DNA of 64,000 bases, taken from the NCBI GenBank assembly GCA_024867545.1, contig JANFNE010000020.1, forward strand, positions 248,001-312,000, given 5' to 3'. Numbering within the stretch: position 1 is the stretch's first letter; the number at the start of each line of letters is the position of its first letter. Source of the DNA: Phytopythium helicoides (taxonomy: Eukaryota; Oomycota; Peronosporomycetes; Pythiales; Pythiaceae). The notes under the pieces are model-generated. The model made no database searches. It was not told the DNA's origin and worked only from the letters and a program-made list of their open reading frames with translations. Positions 33,362 through 46,244 of the stretch are shown here, one piece after another. Position numbers and translations under genes: made by a program.

Positions 33362-34389
33362 GGCGGCGGGGCGGGGCGAGCAGCAGGCGGCGAGTTGGCG
33401 ACTGCGGCTGAGCGCGAGAGCGCAAGAAGGGCTGTGGATCTGGAGGGGACACGGACGGGCTAAAAGCGGCGCGCGTGATAGCCGCACCACCACTCAAGAC
33501 TATTTACGAAAGTAGCCGCGGGCAGCGCTTCAACTTGGATGTGGCGGGCGTTGATGGGTGGGCTGCTGTACGCGACGGCGGGCGAGCAGTGGACAGAGCG
33601 CCAGCCGCGAGTCCATCGAGCAGGCTGCCGATGCAGTCTCAGCGGTGCTTGCGTGAGGACCGCGGACGTGCACTGCTCGTTGGCGGTGTCCTGCACATCC
33701 TTCAGCAAAATATCCTGAAGCACTAGAAGTGTTCAGGTCAGGCGTGAGCAACATACACGTTGCGTAAAGGAATTGGATGCGCAAAAGTGGATCACGGGCG
33801 ATGCCACTGGGTTGGCTGCCATGAACATGGCGAGTCGCTCGCGCGGCCATCCACACGAGAGCGTACCATATCAGCAAATACTTCTAGTCTCACTGCATGG
33901 GGGTAGTGCCACTATCATTTTTGTTGATAGCGGCACTAAGATACCTACATTCAGTATGGCGGTGCCGGAAGTGAAGGTCGCTATTATCCAACAAACGACC
34001 TGATTATCAAGCCGAGCTTCTGGAATTCTCACACGCGAAAGCTCGCGGCGGGTGCCAGTTGACGACGGAGCGCCAGCGCGCCGAGAATATCTCGCCGGCG
34101 TCCAAGCAGTCGCAGCCGTTTTCGCGTACAGTACACAATGGGCGGCGGCTGGCCGCTCTGGCCGCCGGTGGGTTGGGGCAGAACTGACTCGCTGCCAAAA
34201 GGCACAGTGCCCTTGCGCTGTCTTGGACAGGCTAGCGGTACATCGCTGTGCGGTCTCTCGGCACCTGTGACACGTGAAAATGGAGGCTGCGAGAGACGGG
34301 GCGGTGGCGGTTGAAGCGGCGTGGACCAATCATCACGCACTCCGACGTTCGCGACCATTCGTCCGCCCAGAGCGGCTATATCTGTAATT
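33362..34389. other. 1-kb divergent intergenic region with a hairpin
   Basis: No frame here looks coding, although several short ones exist. An inverted repeat lies at 33905-33937. The last 70 bp, before the coiled-coil/TRAF gene, hold CCAATCA (34327-34333) and an AT-rich TATATCTG (34377-34384) that could be core promoter elements. Confidence 0.35.
33905..33937. repeat. 13-bp inverted repeat (hairpin)
   Basis: AGTGCCACTATCA, a 7-base loop TTTTTGT, then TGATAGCGGCACT. Twelve of 13 positions pair. It could be a small RNA hairpin, a cruciform, or a remnant of an element; the surroundings do not decide. Confidence 0.45.
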
Positions 34390-37300
34390 ATGGAAAATAA
34401 ATCGAGCATTTCAGCCAATCGCCGAGCGGAGACCGTCCGCCCGCAAGTTGAAGTGGACGGGTGGTCAAAGGGTCACCACCGGACTACGCAAATGGACTGG
34501 GAGAGGCACCTGGCGACGGCGCTGCAGTGCACGGACGCGCACCTGGCGCAGCGATTCCAGCAGCTCAATGCGCTGAACGAGGCCGAGGATGCTGCCGAGG
34601 ACGCGGGCTCGCTGTACCTCGAGTTCGTGCCCGAGCCCGCGCGACCAGTGCCGATTGCTGCTGCGAGGGCCATGCGCCCAGCTCCAGTGGAGGAATTGCG
34701 TCCGCTAGAAGGACCGAGCGTGGCTGCAGCCTACCTGAGAGAGGCAGCACCGGCCGCGAGTTTCTCGGACCACTTTCGGCGGCGCCAACAGCAGCGCAAG
34801 CAGGCGGCGAGGAGCGCGAGCGACAACCAGCAACCAGTGGACGAGCCTGTAGATGAGCGGCCTCAAGTTCTTCGCAGCGGACACCCCGTTTCGTTCCAAA
34901 CATTTGCATCGCCGACCTACGATATGGCCCACATGATGGAGCAGGTGCGGCTCAGTCTCAAGCTTGAGGTGGACGCGCGTGCAGCCATCGCGGAGAGACA
35001 GCTGGGAGCGCTCTTGCAGCTCAGCAAGGCTTCGGGCGACGAACTTGATCGGCTTCGGGTTGAAGTGGCAGCTAGTGATCGTCAGCTCCATTCACTGGAG
35101 CAAACGCAGCACAAACTGCGCCAAGAGGTGGCGACGCAAAAGGATATAGCCTTCCACTTGCAGGCGTTGTGCGGGAAAGACGAGACTTGGCGGATGCAGG
35201 CCGAGAGCCAGCTGCTCGAGCTGCGTCAAATGGTAGCTGCACTCAGAGAGCAGGCCAATACGACGCAGGTTGCAGCACAGGAGAAGTTGTCACGCAACGA
35301 GCTCCTCGTGCACTTTAATGCCGCCATGGAACCCGTAAAGGCGCAGCTGCAAGCTTCCACGCACCATCAGACACAGCAAATCGGCGAAGTCTCACGAAGT
35401 GCTAGCTCCTCGGCACTACTCCTTGATGCAGTGATGCAAAAGATCAACCACGCGTTGCCAAGTGAATTAGCTGACTTGCGCAACGATGTCAGTGCACTAA
35501 AGGTTCAGCTCAGCAAAATCGCTGGTGGTCGCATCGAGCAGCAACGAGAAAATGAAGATCAAATCGACGCCGCACGCAGCAAACGCGAGCGAGAAGCGAG
35601 AGAACGAGACGAACTGCAGCTCAAAGAGTTGGTGGATCGAACCCGCCGGGAAATCACTTCCGACATTCGCACCTTTGTAACGGACGAGCTCAAACTGGTG
35701 CAGCGAAAGTGCGATGAGCTGGCATCAGGCGGCATTCGTCGACATGACGTAGAGGCCATGCTGCAACGCATTGAAGATCGGTTCACTAGTCAAGTTGTCG
35801 CTTCTGTGACGCAAACAGAAAAGCAGATAAAGACAGTTGAAAGTCAGTTGCACACCGAATTTGGTCATGGGCTACGCGACTTGCTAAAACAGATTGAACA
35901 AGCAAAATCAGGAATGCTGGATGCTGCAAAAACCGCGGACACTCAATCCGTTAGCTGGGAAAATCGCTACACATTACTGGGTAAGCGACTTGACAAGGAG
36001 CTGGAGGATCGACGCATTCAGATGAGCGAGACCCACGAGAAGCTCCGGGTGATTCAAAACGAGCTTCAGCAGAACATCCAGAGTTGGACGCAAGACATAA
36101 AACTCCAGCAGTCTCAAGCCGCTCATGAAGGCGAAAAGCGATCACGAGAGGTAGAGAAGCGGGTCGATGAGCTGTTTGAAAAGTGTCAAAAGGAGTCTCG
36201 GTCGCGCTTCACAGACCTTGAAAGTATGATAAAGAGCATTGACGACAGGATATTAGCCAAATGTGATCGGCGTATGCTGACTGTTGAGGATTCACTGGTA
36301 AAGACAAACTCAGCGATGGATGCGTTGGCTATGATTGTGAAAGATCTAAAAGCCACCAATAGTAATTCTTCGAATCAAACCACTGATAAAATGGGCTCCA
36401 AATCACCAGGGCGAGACGACATACGAGCTGCGCTGGAAAAGCAAACCAGCGCATTTGTATCGGCAATCGATGCTTCCATGCAGCGTATGCAACTACAACT
36501 TCAGTTGCAGCTGCAAGCTCAATCGCATCCTCCTGTTGTTGTACCAGCGCCAACGTACCCGCCTCAATGGGTACTGTCACCAACCGCAACAAGCATCCAC
36601 CATGCACAGCCTGCTTTTCAAACGGCGTCGCAAGCGCCGACAATTCCTGCATCTACAACTACTAGTAGTAGTCCAACAACCCAAACAGTTGTGGAAACAG
36701 ACGCGCCAGTTCTGAAATCGCTGGAATCTCCAACACCTTCGACGGCTACGGAAACTCCACCAATCCCAATTGCAAATCAGCCAAGTCTATCCGTGGTAGC
36801 CCAGCCTGACATCGATAAGGTTCAATCAAATGCAGTTACTAGAGCGGATGGTAAACTTAACAATCCGTTGGAGGCTCAAGACTCGAATATAAGTATTTCA
36901 GCAGGCATGGTACTGCCCACATCGACTGCAGATGGTCCAGGGTTGAGCAAAGTGTCAGTGGACCACGCACCAGAACCTCGTTCAAGTATCGACAAGATAC
37001 AAGACACAATCACAGCCTCAGCACGAGGTGCTCTAGCAGAGGCGGAGCTTGCAAAAGCGCGCGTGGAGAGCCGAAGAAAGCAAGAGCATGAGTTTCGTCA
37101 ACATCAAATTCCACAAGCGCTAATGACTCCATTAACCCGTGGAACTCCTGTCCTAGCACCTCGACCAGCAGTTGAGATAGGTGGCAGTGGTCGAATTCCT
37201 CCACCTCCACCTCCATTAGTGCGTGCAACATCCACATCTGATTTACCGATTCGACCCGGGGGACCTGAGAGCAAATCTCCACCATCTCCCGGTAGAAGGC

Positions 37301-40300
37301 CGTCTACAGGTTCCGTGAAACCTTCGATCCACCGGGCTGTTGGAAATTCTGCCATAGGGCCATCTATACCATATGACACAATTCCGAAGGCTGAGCCAGA
37401 AAATAGCGCAACGCTACCGCTGATGGCAAAAACTCCGCTAGAGCCACCGCAATTAGTGCCAGCACCACTATTATCTTCGAAGATTACATCAGTATCTCCC
37501 ACCGAAAAGGAGTCACAGGCTTCGCTGCCAGCAAAAGAGCCAAAAATTGAGTCGCAGAAATCAAGCGATAAAGAGCAAGTACAAGCCAAAGTTGAGTCGC
37601 AGAAATCAAGCGATAAAGAGCAAGTACAAGCCAAAGTGCTCACCTCAGCCTCTTCTGATACCAATTCGTGTACTGTGCCTCAGTCAAATCATGTGCCTGA
37701 ATTATCGTCAACAAACCCAACTGAAACATCCAAGCCAAACTCGCCTTCAGTGATGTTCAAACTGTTTGGAAATTTGCCAAAGTCCCCTCAGCGAGATCTC
37801 GCACAAGGGTTAACAACTACAACATCAGTCCCACCACCGCCACCTCCGCCTCCAATTGCTACCATGACTGCTTCAAAACCAGAGCAGGTGGCTGTACCAA
37901 GTCCATCCAGCAACACTGGATCTTCCTCCCCCGCTCACGTTCTCTGCAGTCTTTGCCGCCTACCAATACGGAGAGAACAGCGCGAAGAGCACGAAAAAAA
38001 TCAGTGTCCTCGCCGTTTGGTCGAATGCTCAGCATGCAATGCTAAAATGTTGTGGATCAATCTTGACGTGCATTCGAAGACTTGTTCATCGTCGCGCATC
38101 GAAGACTCCGGTACCGATGTGGTTCTGCAAAACTCAATAGCTTCAACAACTTCCAACCTCACAGCTCCTACTGGGTCGGATGATATGTTGAAAAAATGCC
38201 GCCACTGTTCTGCGGACGTGGCAGCACCAGAGTTACTGGAGCACGAAACTCGTTGCGACAAGGTGCTAAAGCAGTGTCCGCACTGCTTACGCCGCCAAAA
38301 GGTACACTCAGGATTCCTGAAATGTTGCTTGGCTGTTTGAGCTTACTCTAATCCTCCACATATCTACTAGATGTCTGAGCTGCAGGAGCACATCGAAAAT
38401 TGCGATTGCCGATTGGTCTCATGTCCGAATGATTGCGGTGGCAAATTTCTACAGCGCGGAATCGAGAAGCACCTGTCAACGCGATGTCCCAAATCCCCGG
38501 GTGGATCATTTTCGCAAGGTTCAATACAGGGAGAAATGCCGAGAAAGTCGGCACCTTCTACCTCAACACCTTCTACGCCTCAATCACAATCCTCAACTGG
38601 AGGTGGTTTGGAATCATCGTCAATTGGTGCTACGCTTGGGCATTTTCCTGGCAAACCAACCAGTACGATACCTGGCGGGGTTACAGTCTCGAGACCTGGC
38701 TCGATGCTCGATAACTCAAGACTGGGTGATCCACCGGTTACTCGAACAACTGCCTCCATTCCGCAACCGGAAGGATCATCATCAACCGGAAACGCAAAGG
38801 TGATCATCGAGCACTTCTTCGGTTACACTAGCGAAAACATAACCAACCATACTTGAGTGTCCACAGGCTGAGTGCAAATTTTGTGACGAGGAATTCCCCG
38901 CTAATACCATTGATACTCACGAAACTGAGTACGCTTTATTTGTGATGTTGCTGAACCGGTTTCCTGACAGCACTAATTTGCGTTTCTTGCTTTTACATTA
39001 GTTGCAATTGGAGACCAAAGCGATGCCAACATTGCAACATGGTCATCATCTCACGCGATCTTGCGCGGCACGAAGCATCATGTAAGACTAGTTTCAAGAG
39101 CTGTCAGCACTGTAACGAAAGCGTAAGTGCTTACTCTGACCTTCAAGTTCTGGAGCGTGAGCACTGAAAGACACGTTTGCATTGAGCATAGATGCCACAG
39201 TCCGCCCTGTCAACTCACTCGACACGCTGCCCCAAACGCCCTATCAAGTGTATTCGGTGTTGCCAGCTTTTTCCTGCGGACGCTATTGTTGCACACTCGA
39301 CAAGCTGCAAGTTTGTACCCAGCGCTACCGCAAGCGCAGCGACTCCTCCCCCGCCAGTCCAGCCAATTCCGCCACCCCCGCGGTCATCGTCTAGCTCTGT
39401 CTTGACTTCCCAACCAGCACCTGTAGCATCACCTCTTCGTGCGCCGCCCCCACCCCCGAACCCATCGGTTTCTACTCTAAACAAGGCTGTTAACGATCCG
39501 ACTCGTTTGCACACTGCGAGTGCAGACTCCTCAAGTTTACTTTCGCGAAGTATTGCGTCTAGCGCCAGCATGCCACCAGATGAATCTGAAGATACGAGAA
39601 TGGCGAGACGAAGCCTCGCATTGTCTCAACTCACAAATCCAGGGAGTATTTTTTCAAGCGCAACGGTACCAGTACGAAATACATCAGAGTAAGGAGTAAA
39701 ATTGTACTTATGATTTGATTGCCTTGATTGACTTTGTTATCGTTCGTAACAGGATAAGTGTAACTAGCGGGCCACACCCAGAACTAGACGATGACGGAGA
39801 CGAAGAAGCGGATGGCGACGAAGAAGATGAGGAAGACGAAGAAGACGAGTTGACTCTTGCGCAAGGTACGCTTTCTGGATGATCTTCCACTTGTTTTGAA
39901 AGACAGGTCTCAAAATCGTTTCAAGCAGTTGTGGCAGAATGGACCGTCGAAAACGTTTGCGTATGGCTTCATGAGGACGTTGGAGTACCTGATGTCGTGG
40001 TGCGTTAGCTACTATTTACTTGGGTCTAGGCGAATATACTCACATACGACATTCTTCGAGTAGCCACACTTTCGACAACGCAGATGCAATGGAGCAATGC
40101 TACTAGAGTTAACTGAGAGCGACCTTGTCAATGATTTTGGCATTCGGAATCGAATTCATCGTGAGCGCATCCTGAACGCCATCGAAGCAGTAAAAATGAG
40201 CGACAGTATGTCTGAGGAAGATGACGATGATGACGATGACTACGTTGATGATGGAGATGACGCTGAAGACGAGGATGACGACGACGATGGAGTCACTGCT

Positions 40301-40545
40301 GAAGCGAGCCACGGAGGTAACGTCATCTTGGCACGACTAGAAGCAACACACAACTAATTGGAGTGTCTAGGTCGAGGCTCACAAATACCACCTACTCAGC
40401 GACAGGCGGGTGATCCACTTCCATCATCTAATGCAATGGTAAGACATTCAGGACTTTGATCTCACTCCCTCGGTTTCATGGTTGATATGTGGTACCTTTG
40501 TAGTTCCGCCGGATTAATAGCGCACTGGACATACCAAAGAAGTAG
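34390..40545 (+). CDS. Coiled-coil / TRAF-type zinc-finger / SAM-domain protein
   Basis: Ten exons: 34390-38301, 38371-38799, 38867-38928, 39002-39122, 39192-39688, 39753-39865, 39929-39999, 40064-40316, 40371-40438 and 40504-40545. Start is ATG 34390 or 34492 (MDWERHLAT). Residues about 200-680 are long coiled coil; a disordered Pro/Ser-rich region follows with a PPPPPP-type tract. TRAF-like Cys/His fingers run across the exon 1-5 junctions: CSLCRLPIRREQREEHEKNQ, CRHCSADVAAPELLEHE, CPHCLRRQK/MSELQEHIENC, CKFCDEEF, CQHCNMVIISRDLARHE. An acidic stretch and a SAM domain (WTVENVCVWLHEDVGVPDVV ... LLELTESDLVNDFGI) follow, then a second Asp run. Likely a self-assembling cytoplasmic scaffold; no enzyme domain is visible. 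Confidence 0.8.
37549..37638 (+). repeat. Tandem 45-bp duplication inside a coding exon
   Basis: Two adjacent copies encode ESQKSSDKEQVQAKV. The copies differ only at the last base (GTT versus GTG), so the duplication is recent. It keeps frame within the disordered region of the TRAF/SAM protein. Confidence 0.9.
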
Positions 40546-40595
40546 ACAACACGATTGAATGTCATTGTTTCAATGAACTCAAATTTGACTGGCGC

Positions 40596-43500
40596 TCATT
40601 GCTTGCTACTATTATCACGCATAAACTCCGCCAGTGGTACGACTGAAGGACGGCCATGGGCACATTGGAACGGAAGCTGGCAAGTACGAAGCTCCTCTAG
40701 TAGTTCCTTGCATTGGCTGATGCTCATGTAATCTCCAAACATGATGGCGCTGCGGCACGCTCGGGAGTGCAAAAATCGAGTAATGACTGGAGGGCGCATA
40801 ACAGATAGCGCTTTGTTGCTCGGAGTTATCGAGAGGTCTTGAAGAAACTCGCGAAAATCATCCGCATTTGCGATCCGATTCTCCACTTTAGGGCTGGTGC
40901 GCAACAAATAACGTCCTCCTGAATCATCTCCTGCAATGGAATGGGATTTGCTAAAACGATCCCACTGACTCTGTGGGCAGAACTGGATGTCAAATCCCCA
41001 GCTACGGAGAAACCCATGGTTTGCCTCAACAATGCTCCGCTCTGAAGAATTCAGGAGCATCAATAGAGCAGGATTATGTTCCTGGATATCGAAATTTCGG
41101 CTGCATCCATCACGACCAAACATTTCTGCTTCCAGCTTTTCGAGGCGTACTCGTTCGTCAGCTGCGTGCTGATCAATGCAGAGTAGAAGCTCGGCACTGG
41201 ATTGCCTGTCTCTTTCTTCGTACGATGCACTGACCAGAATAAACTTGCGGTCTACTTGACGAACGAAGGTGATTTTATCGAGAACGGCTCGGTTAAGCTT
41301 GACTGTCTTCTGTGTCGTATTCGAGTAGAGTGCCTGAACTTGCATTCTATCACCAAGGGATTCCATTGGCGTGACCAAGAGCCTTGCACACCGAGGCTTT
41401 GTTGACATTCTTGAGCTTCTTGAGGTGAAGAAGTCGGATACCGACTCTCTGACCCTCACATTTTCTGCAGATTCTTTCCTCCCGTTTGAAATCTGGGCTT
41501 GGAGACTTTCACCGTTATCCACGGTAGGTTCAATACCGATACTCGCATACACAACGTCTCGGAAATCACTTTCGAAAGCTCTCGTCGGGTTTTTGCAGGA
41601 AACAGTAAACGCGGTATGACTGCTCAACCATGGATTTCCTTCAAGGTCCTGGACATACTTGCACAGCATGAGTACCGAATCGATTCGTTCAATGATGGTT
41701 CGCTTACATTGAGATCGAGGGGGTTGTTCTCTAATAAGTTTGTCGGCACAGATACTGGGAAGAATATATTCTCTTCAACACCGTGAGGGCCAGCAAGAGG
41801 TGTAGCATTATTGGAAGAATTTTCTTCGTCAAAAATCCAATTTTCACGCGAGTCCTGACTTGAATCTGTTTCAAAGCTTGCGTCGTAACGACTCTTACTA
41901 CCGGCACACGAATAGGCATTCTCAGCTGCCTCGAGTCTGTCGCCAATACTTGTACTTCGTATAAGATCCACTTATCTATCTGAGTTAAACAAATGAAAAT
42001 GAAAAGTACCTGTAAGAAGTTTCGGACCTGCCACATTCATGGCATACGCTTCCAAGACGAAATTCGATGCTCTGTAATCAGTATTTGCCTTGTTAGCTCT
42101 CCACACAATGACTTTTGTAGTTGAGTACCTAGCACCTCATAGTCTTCATGATATTCTTCTTGCAGTTGTTCAAGTTCATCGTTTCGTTCAAAAGATTCAT
42201 CTGCTGCCCAAGCGCTTTCAAACGCGTAAGAAACTGCGTGCTGAACCGGCTCTCCTCCAACCTCTTGCCATATCTCGAACTCATTGCATAAATCCCTAGA
42301 CGCGGACCCATTCATCTCCGGTTGAAAGACTTCGCCTCCATCACATTCATCCATTCTGCTATCGTACTGTTGAGTGTCTAGGTACGTGGGGGTGTCTGCA
42401 TACAGAGCAGACATCGCCCATCCTTCAGCGACAAGACCATTCGAGTAGCGTGCGGTCTCACTTCGTTTTGCCTTCTCTCTTTCCAAACCTTCCACCGCCT
42501 ACGATCAACATATCTTAGATTTGTGAGTAGACCTAATAGATTTAGGGTATCTATGCACCTTCATGACGCATGAGCAAATTTCTTTGAGGACGTTCTTATC
42601 GTAGCCATCATCCAGAGTTGCTTTGCCTCGATTGATGTTTAGTACGAATATTGGGATTCCTGTTTCAAATACAAAAGCACATTCGATAGTAACATATTGA
42701 AAGCTAGTTGCACAGATGGCTGCTGTACCTGCGCCAGAGGCAATGCATGCTCGTGTGATGGTGCTCCCAAAGAATTCGTGTGCGCATTCATTCCATCGAC
42801 GATCGAAGAAAGCGTACTGGTAAAACGTTTGAGCTTGCTTGATACCAGGGGAAGCTGCCCCCCATTCGTCTGGGATGAGAGCAAAGTACCCGCGAGTCAA
42901 GTATCCGATAGATTCATCGCCAACATTGAATTCCTGAGTAATCCAACTGAGCTGAGGTCGATTGAGAATTCATATCGATTAAGCACAACCATACCTGAAG
43001 CTCCATGCCAAGGGGACCACCAAATACGGCACAAATGCGTTCTTGAGGATGTCGAACAGCTGGAAAAATCACAGCTTGCCTTGAAGAATCTATCGACACG
43101 AAGATGGTTAAATAGGCAATGTAGATTGGCAGTGGTAAACCAAGCACGTACGCTGGAACTTTAACTCAAAGGCAACTGACGGCCACATTAGTGCGGTACC
43201 CATCATCATCGCCTTGATGTCTTCGCTTATTCTTGTCTGGTACTTTGCGTCCTGGGACAACTTTTTCTTCCGCACTGGCAGTGAGTGGAACAACTGTCGA
43301 ATCTTAACTGTAGTTCCTGCGGCTGGACGCACGTCCTTGGAACGTGCATTGAATACGACCTTCCCAGACTGAAACCGTTTTTAGTCGTGTTGATATCTTC
43401 ATTGTTCTAAGCTGATCGTACCTCAAACACCTTTCGATGAGATGACCACTGGTCAGGAACTCGACTTTCGATCTCCATGCTTGCGGCTATCGAAACGAGG

Positions 43501-44019
43501 GAGCGCAGTGCCTCACCTCTCGAACCATAAAACTCGTTGTTGCACTTCACCGTCAATTCTCCTTCTCCTGACACCCTAGATGATGCTACAAACACATTCA
43601 GCGTGGCTATGATGAAATAAAAGAGTATCGAACAGCATTATGGAAGGTGTGTATACCGGTGCATTCTCCGACAAGCTTGCTCAGGTCGTCAGGAGCAATG
43701 CCCTCCCCTGTACTCAGTCAGTAGCTAAGAAGAGACAGAAGCCTCTCCGCGCAGCAATAACACCGCACGCACCGTCATCAACTACCGAGAATGAGCCCTC
43801 AGCGGTGTCCACGAACACTCGGACGGACAGAGCGCCAGCATCGAGCGAGTTGTAGATAACTGAGGCGAGCGACTGTCAGTTCACCAGCTCTAGCCCACGG
43901 TTTGGGTCCTAATACGCCTTGGGGCCTCCCGCACCTTCACGCACGGCTACCAGCAGGTCTGGGAGCGCGTAGGAGGCGCCGATGGCCTCGCGTGAGCGCT
44001 TGTCGATGGCACGGATCAT
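40596..44019 (-). CDS. MLH3: DNA mismatch repair / meiotic crossover protein MLH3
   Basis: N-terminal exons (44019-43935, 43859-43773, 43707-43657, 43585-43422, 43368-43152, 43089-42995) give MIRAIDKRSREAIGASYALP, VIYNSLDAGA (ATPase motif I), VVDDGEGI (motif II), FYGSRGEALRSL (motif III) and GTTVKIRQLFHSLPVRKKKL: a GHKL ATPase. IPIFVLNINRG ends the transducer domain. The C-terminus has the endonuclease motif DQHAADERVRLEKLE, then ACRSAIMFGD and CAHGRPSVVPL, conserved in MLH3 and PMS2. The sequence around ACRSAIMFGD and the extreme end fit MLH3 better. It would pair with MLH1 to nick DNA in mismatch repair or at double Holliday junctions. Exons between 42,500 and 41,700 are tentative; a frame break is likely near 41,755. 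Only 50 bp separate its stop from the TRAF/SAM gene. Confidence 0.85.
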
Positions 44020-44116
44020 CTCGAACTGACCGCCTGTCTCGAGTCCTTTCTGTCTAGAGCGAGAGTGTTGGTCCTTCAACCTGTGAAGCAAGTTGAACAG
44101 CAATGCGGCGATCGAT

Positions 44117-46076
44117 CTAAGTCTTTTTCTTTATTGGTGACGACGTTGCCGGTGCTGCTACCCCTGACTTCTTTGCCTTTGTAGGCGATTTGTCCGGCTT
44201 ACTTGGCCCCGAATGAGCTCCAGAGCCGTCACCAGTAGGTCTAGACTTACTGGGTGATGCAGTGGAAGACGTTTTGGCTTTTGTCTTCTTGGGGCTACCT
44301 TTTGCCTCTTTTACAGGCTCTTGCTCATATGAAGATGGACAATTTGGTGCTAGATGTATTGGTATCGCAACTGCATGGCGCTCGTTTTCCCAATCAATAA
44401 GCACCTGGCGGATCTAGATATCAAATCGGTGAGAGACAGGTTTGCCACGAACGCAAAAATTCAGCTCTTACCTCTGCACGAGACTTGACAATGTTGTGAG
44501 CAGCGTCGATATCGTCCTTCGCAAAGTAATACGCATCTTTGTGGTATTGGTTCTTCAGGCTTGGATCTGCTCCATGCTCAAGTAGTACTCGAAGACTCTT
44601 CTTGGACTCGTGGAAGACCGCAATGGCGACTGGTGTCCAGCCGCGGCAGTCTCGCGCGTTCACATTTGTTTTCCAGACCTTTGCTAGTGTCTGTAAGCGC
44701 TTTGCTGTGCTTTGCTGGATAGCGGATGAGCTAGAGGCAGCGATGTCTTGTGCCTGTTGTTCCAAATCTTTCCATTTCGTCACCAGGGCAGTGACAAGCT
44801 CAATATGGTCAAATTGAGCAGCCACTGCTAGCATTGTACTGCCTCTTTCATCACGTATACCAGCACATGCTCTTGGACGTTCGTTGGAGTCAGTAACCTC
44901 GTCAGCTAGCTGCTCAAATCGAGTGGTGATCTCTTCCAGCTCACCCTTCTGCGCCAGATCTAGCAGCTCTTCATGGATCTTTTGTAAAGCTAGTTGCTCT
45001 CGCTCCAGATGTGTGGTGATTCGCTCCTTCCACTTAGCCTCAATGACTTTGCGCCGCTCTTCCATGAGCAGATCAGTCTTGTTGATGTTCCAGTGGGTGA
45101 GCAGGTCTTGGATTTCCTGGGTCTTCGCTACATCAAAAGGCGGTTCACCCTGCTTTGTCTTGATGCGAGGATCTGCACCACTTTCTAATAGCAGCCGGAC
45201 CGTCTCCAAGTGGCCATTATAGGCTGCACGATACATTGGGGAGCGATTTTCATCATTGCACTTGTTAGGGTCCGCCCCACGCTCAAGCAATAACTTCACG
45301 ATATCATTATTCCCTTGGCTAGCAGCCTCTGAGAGCGGCGTGTGAGCATGGCCGTCCTCGCTTTCCAAATCGTAGTTCTTGTCAAGATAAGAGATAACGG
45401 TGTCCATGTCATTGTCGAATGCCGCTTCTACGAGCTGAGTACTGTTGCGTTTCACTTCCTTTCTTACGCCGAGTGCCTTTGCAAACTTCTCCGTGTCATC
45501 AGGCTGCTCATTCGTTCCATCACCAGAAGGAAGATTTACATTGACGACGCACATCCTCGCTGCTGTCTTTGGAGGAGGCGGAGCACTCCTACAGACTACA
45601 ACAAGCTTAAAGTGGTCGTTTACGATGAAATCTGCAACGTTTGGCTCGCCACTGGCAGGACGCAGGATCTGTTCCAGCACCGCTGGCGAGAAGAGTGCCT
45701 GCCGTGACAACACCTCCTCCGGGAACGTGTCGGGCGCGAAGAACTGCTCCAGCTCCATCGTATTGAGCGTGTCCAAGTTGACAACCAGCAACACGCCGTG
45801 CTTGATGGCGTCCACGAGGTGGCGCCGCAAGGACTCTGGCGCCATGTCGACCGGACTGCCCGCCATTAGCATCGACCCGCGCTGGTACTTGAGGAAGCGC
45901 GTGGCCTGGCCCGACGGGTCAACGACCAGCGGGAACCGCTCCTGCACGTACACAGCTCTGTCCATGGCGTCCGGCAGCTCCTTGAGCGTCACCTGGAGCG
46001 CCTCCACGGCCTCCCCCTCCTCCTCCATTGGCGACGCGGATGACACCTTGAAGAGGCGCAGCCAAAATGTACCCAT
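44117..46076 (-). CDS. Ankyrin-repeat protein, IQANK1-like
   Basis: Two exons, 46076-44472 and 44413-44117. The N-terminal 220 residues form a domain with GSMLMAGSP, HLVDAIKHGVLLVVNLDTLN and VNDHFKLVVVCRSAPPPP, like an ATPase-derived module seen next to ankyrins in IQANK1-type proteins (tentative). Ankyrin repeats follow: HTPLSEAASQGNNDIVKLLL, SPMYRAAYNGHLETVRLLLE, then a coiled coil (KWKERITTHLEREQLALQKI) and two more repeats (GSTMLAVAAQFDHIELVTAL; GWTPVAIAVFHESKKSLRVL). The C-terminal exon is Lys/Ser/Pro-rich. The frame stays open and coding-like upstream of the ATG (LLLDGLLNGDRPLAEDWM) to about 46,165, so a 5' exon or different start is possible. Function unknown; probably a binding scaffold. 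Confidence 0.75.
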
Positions 46077-46244
46077 CCAGTCTTCTGCCAGCGGACGATC
46101 TCCGTTTAGAAGACCGTCTAGTAATAAGTACGGAGCCGTGTCAGCTCGTGCAGGAGTGACGATCTATACTGAGCGCGAGTGTTACCACCATCTCAGCGTT
46201 AAGGAGAAGCAGAGAAAGGCGGAAGCGAAGCTCCGAGCGGCGCC

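Noticed and set aside
33475..34003. Several overlapping ORFs of 60-115 codons on both strands
   Set aside because: They lack ATG starts or protein-like composition and no splice model joins them; treated as intergenic.
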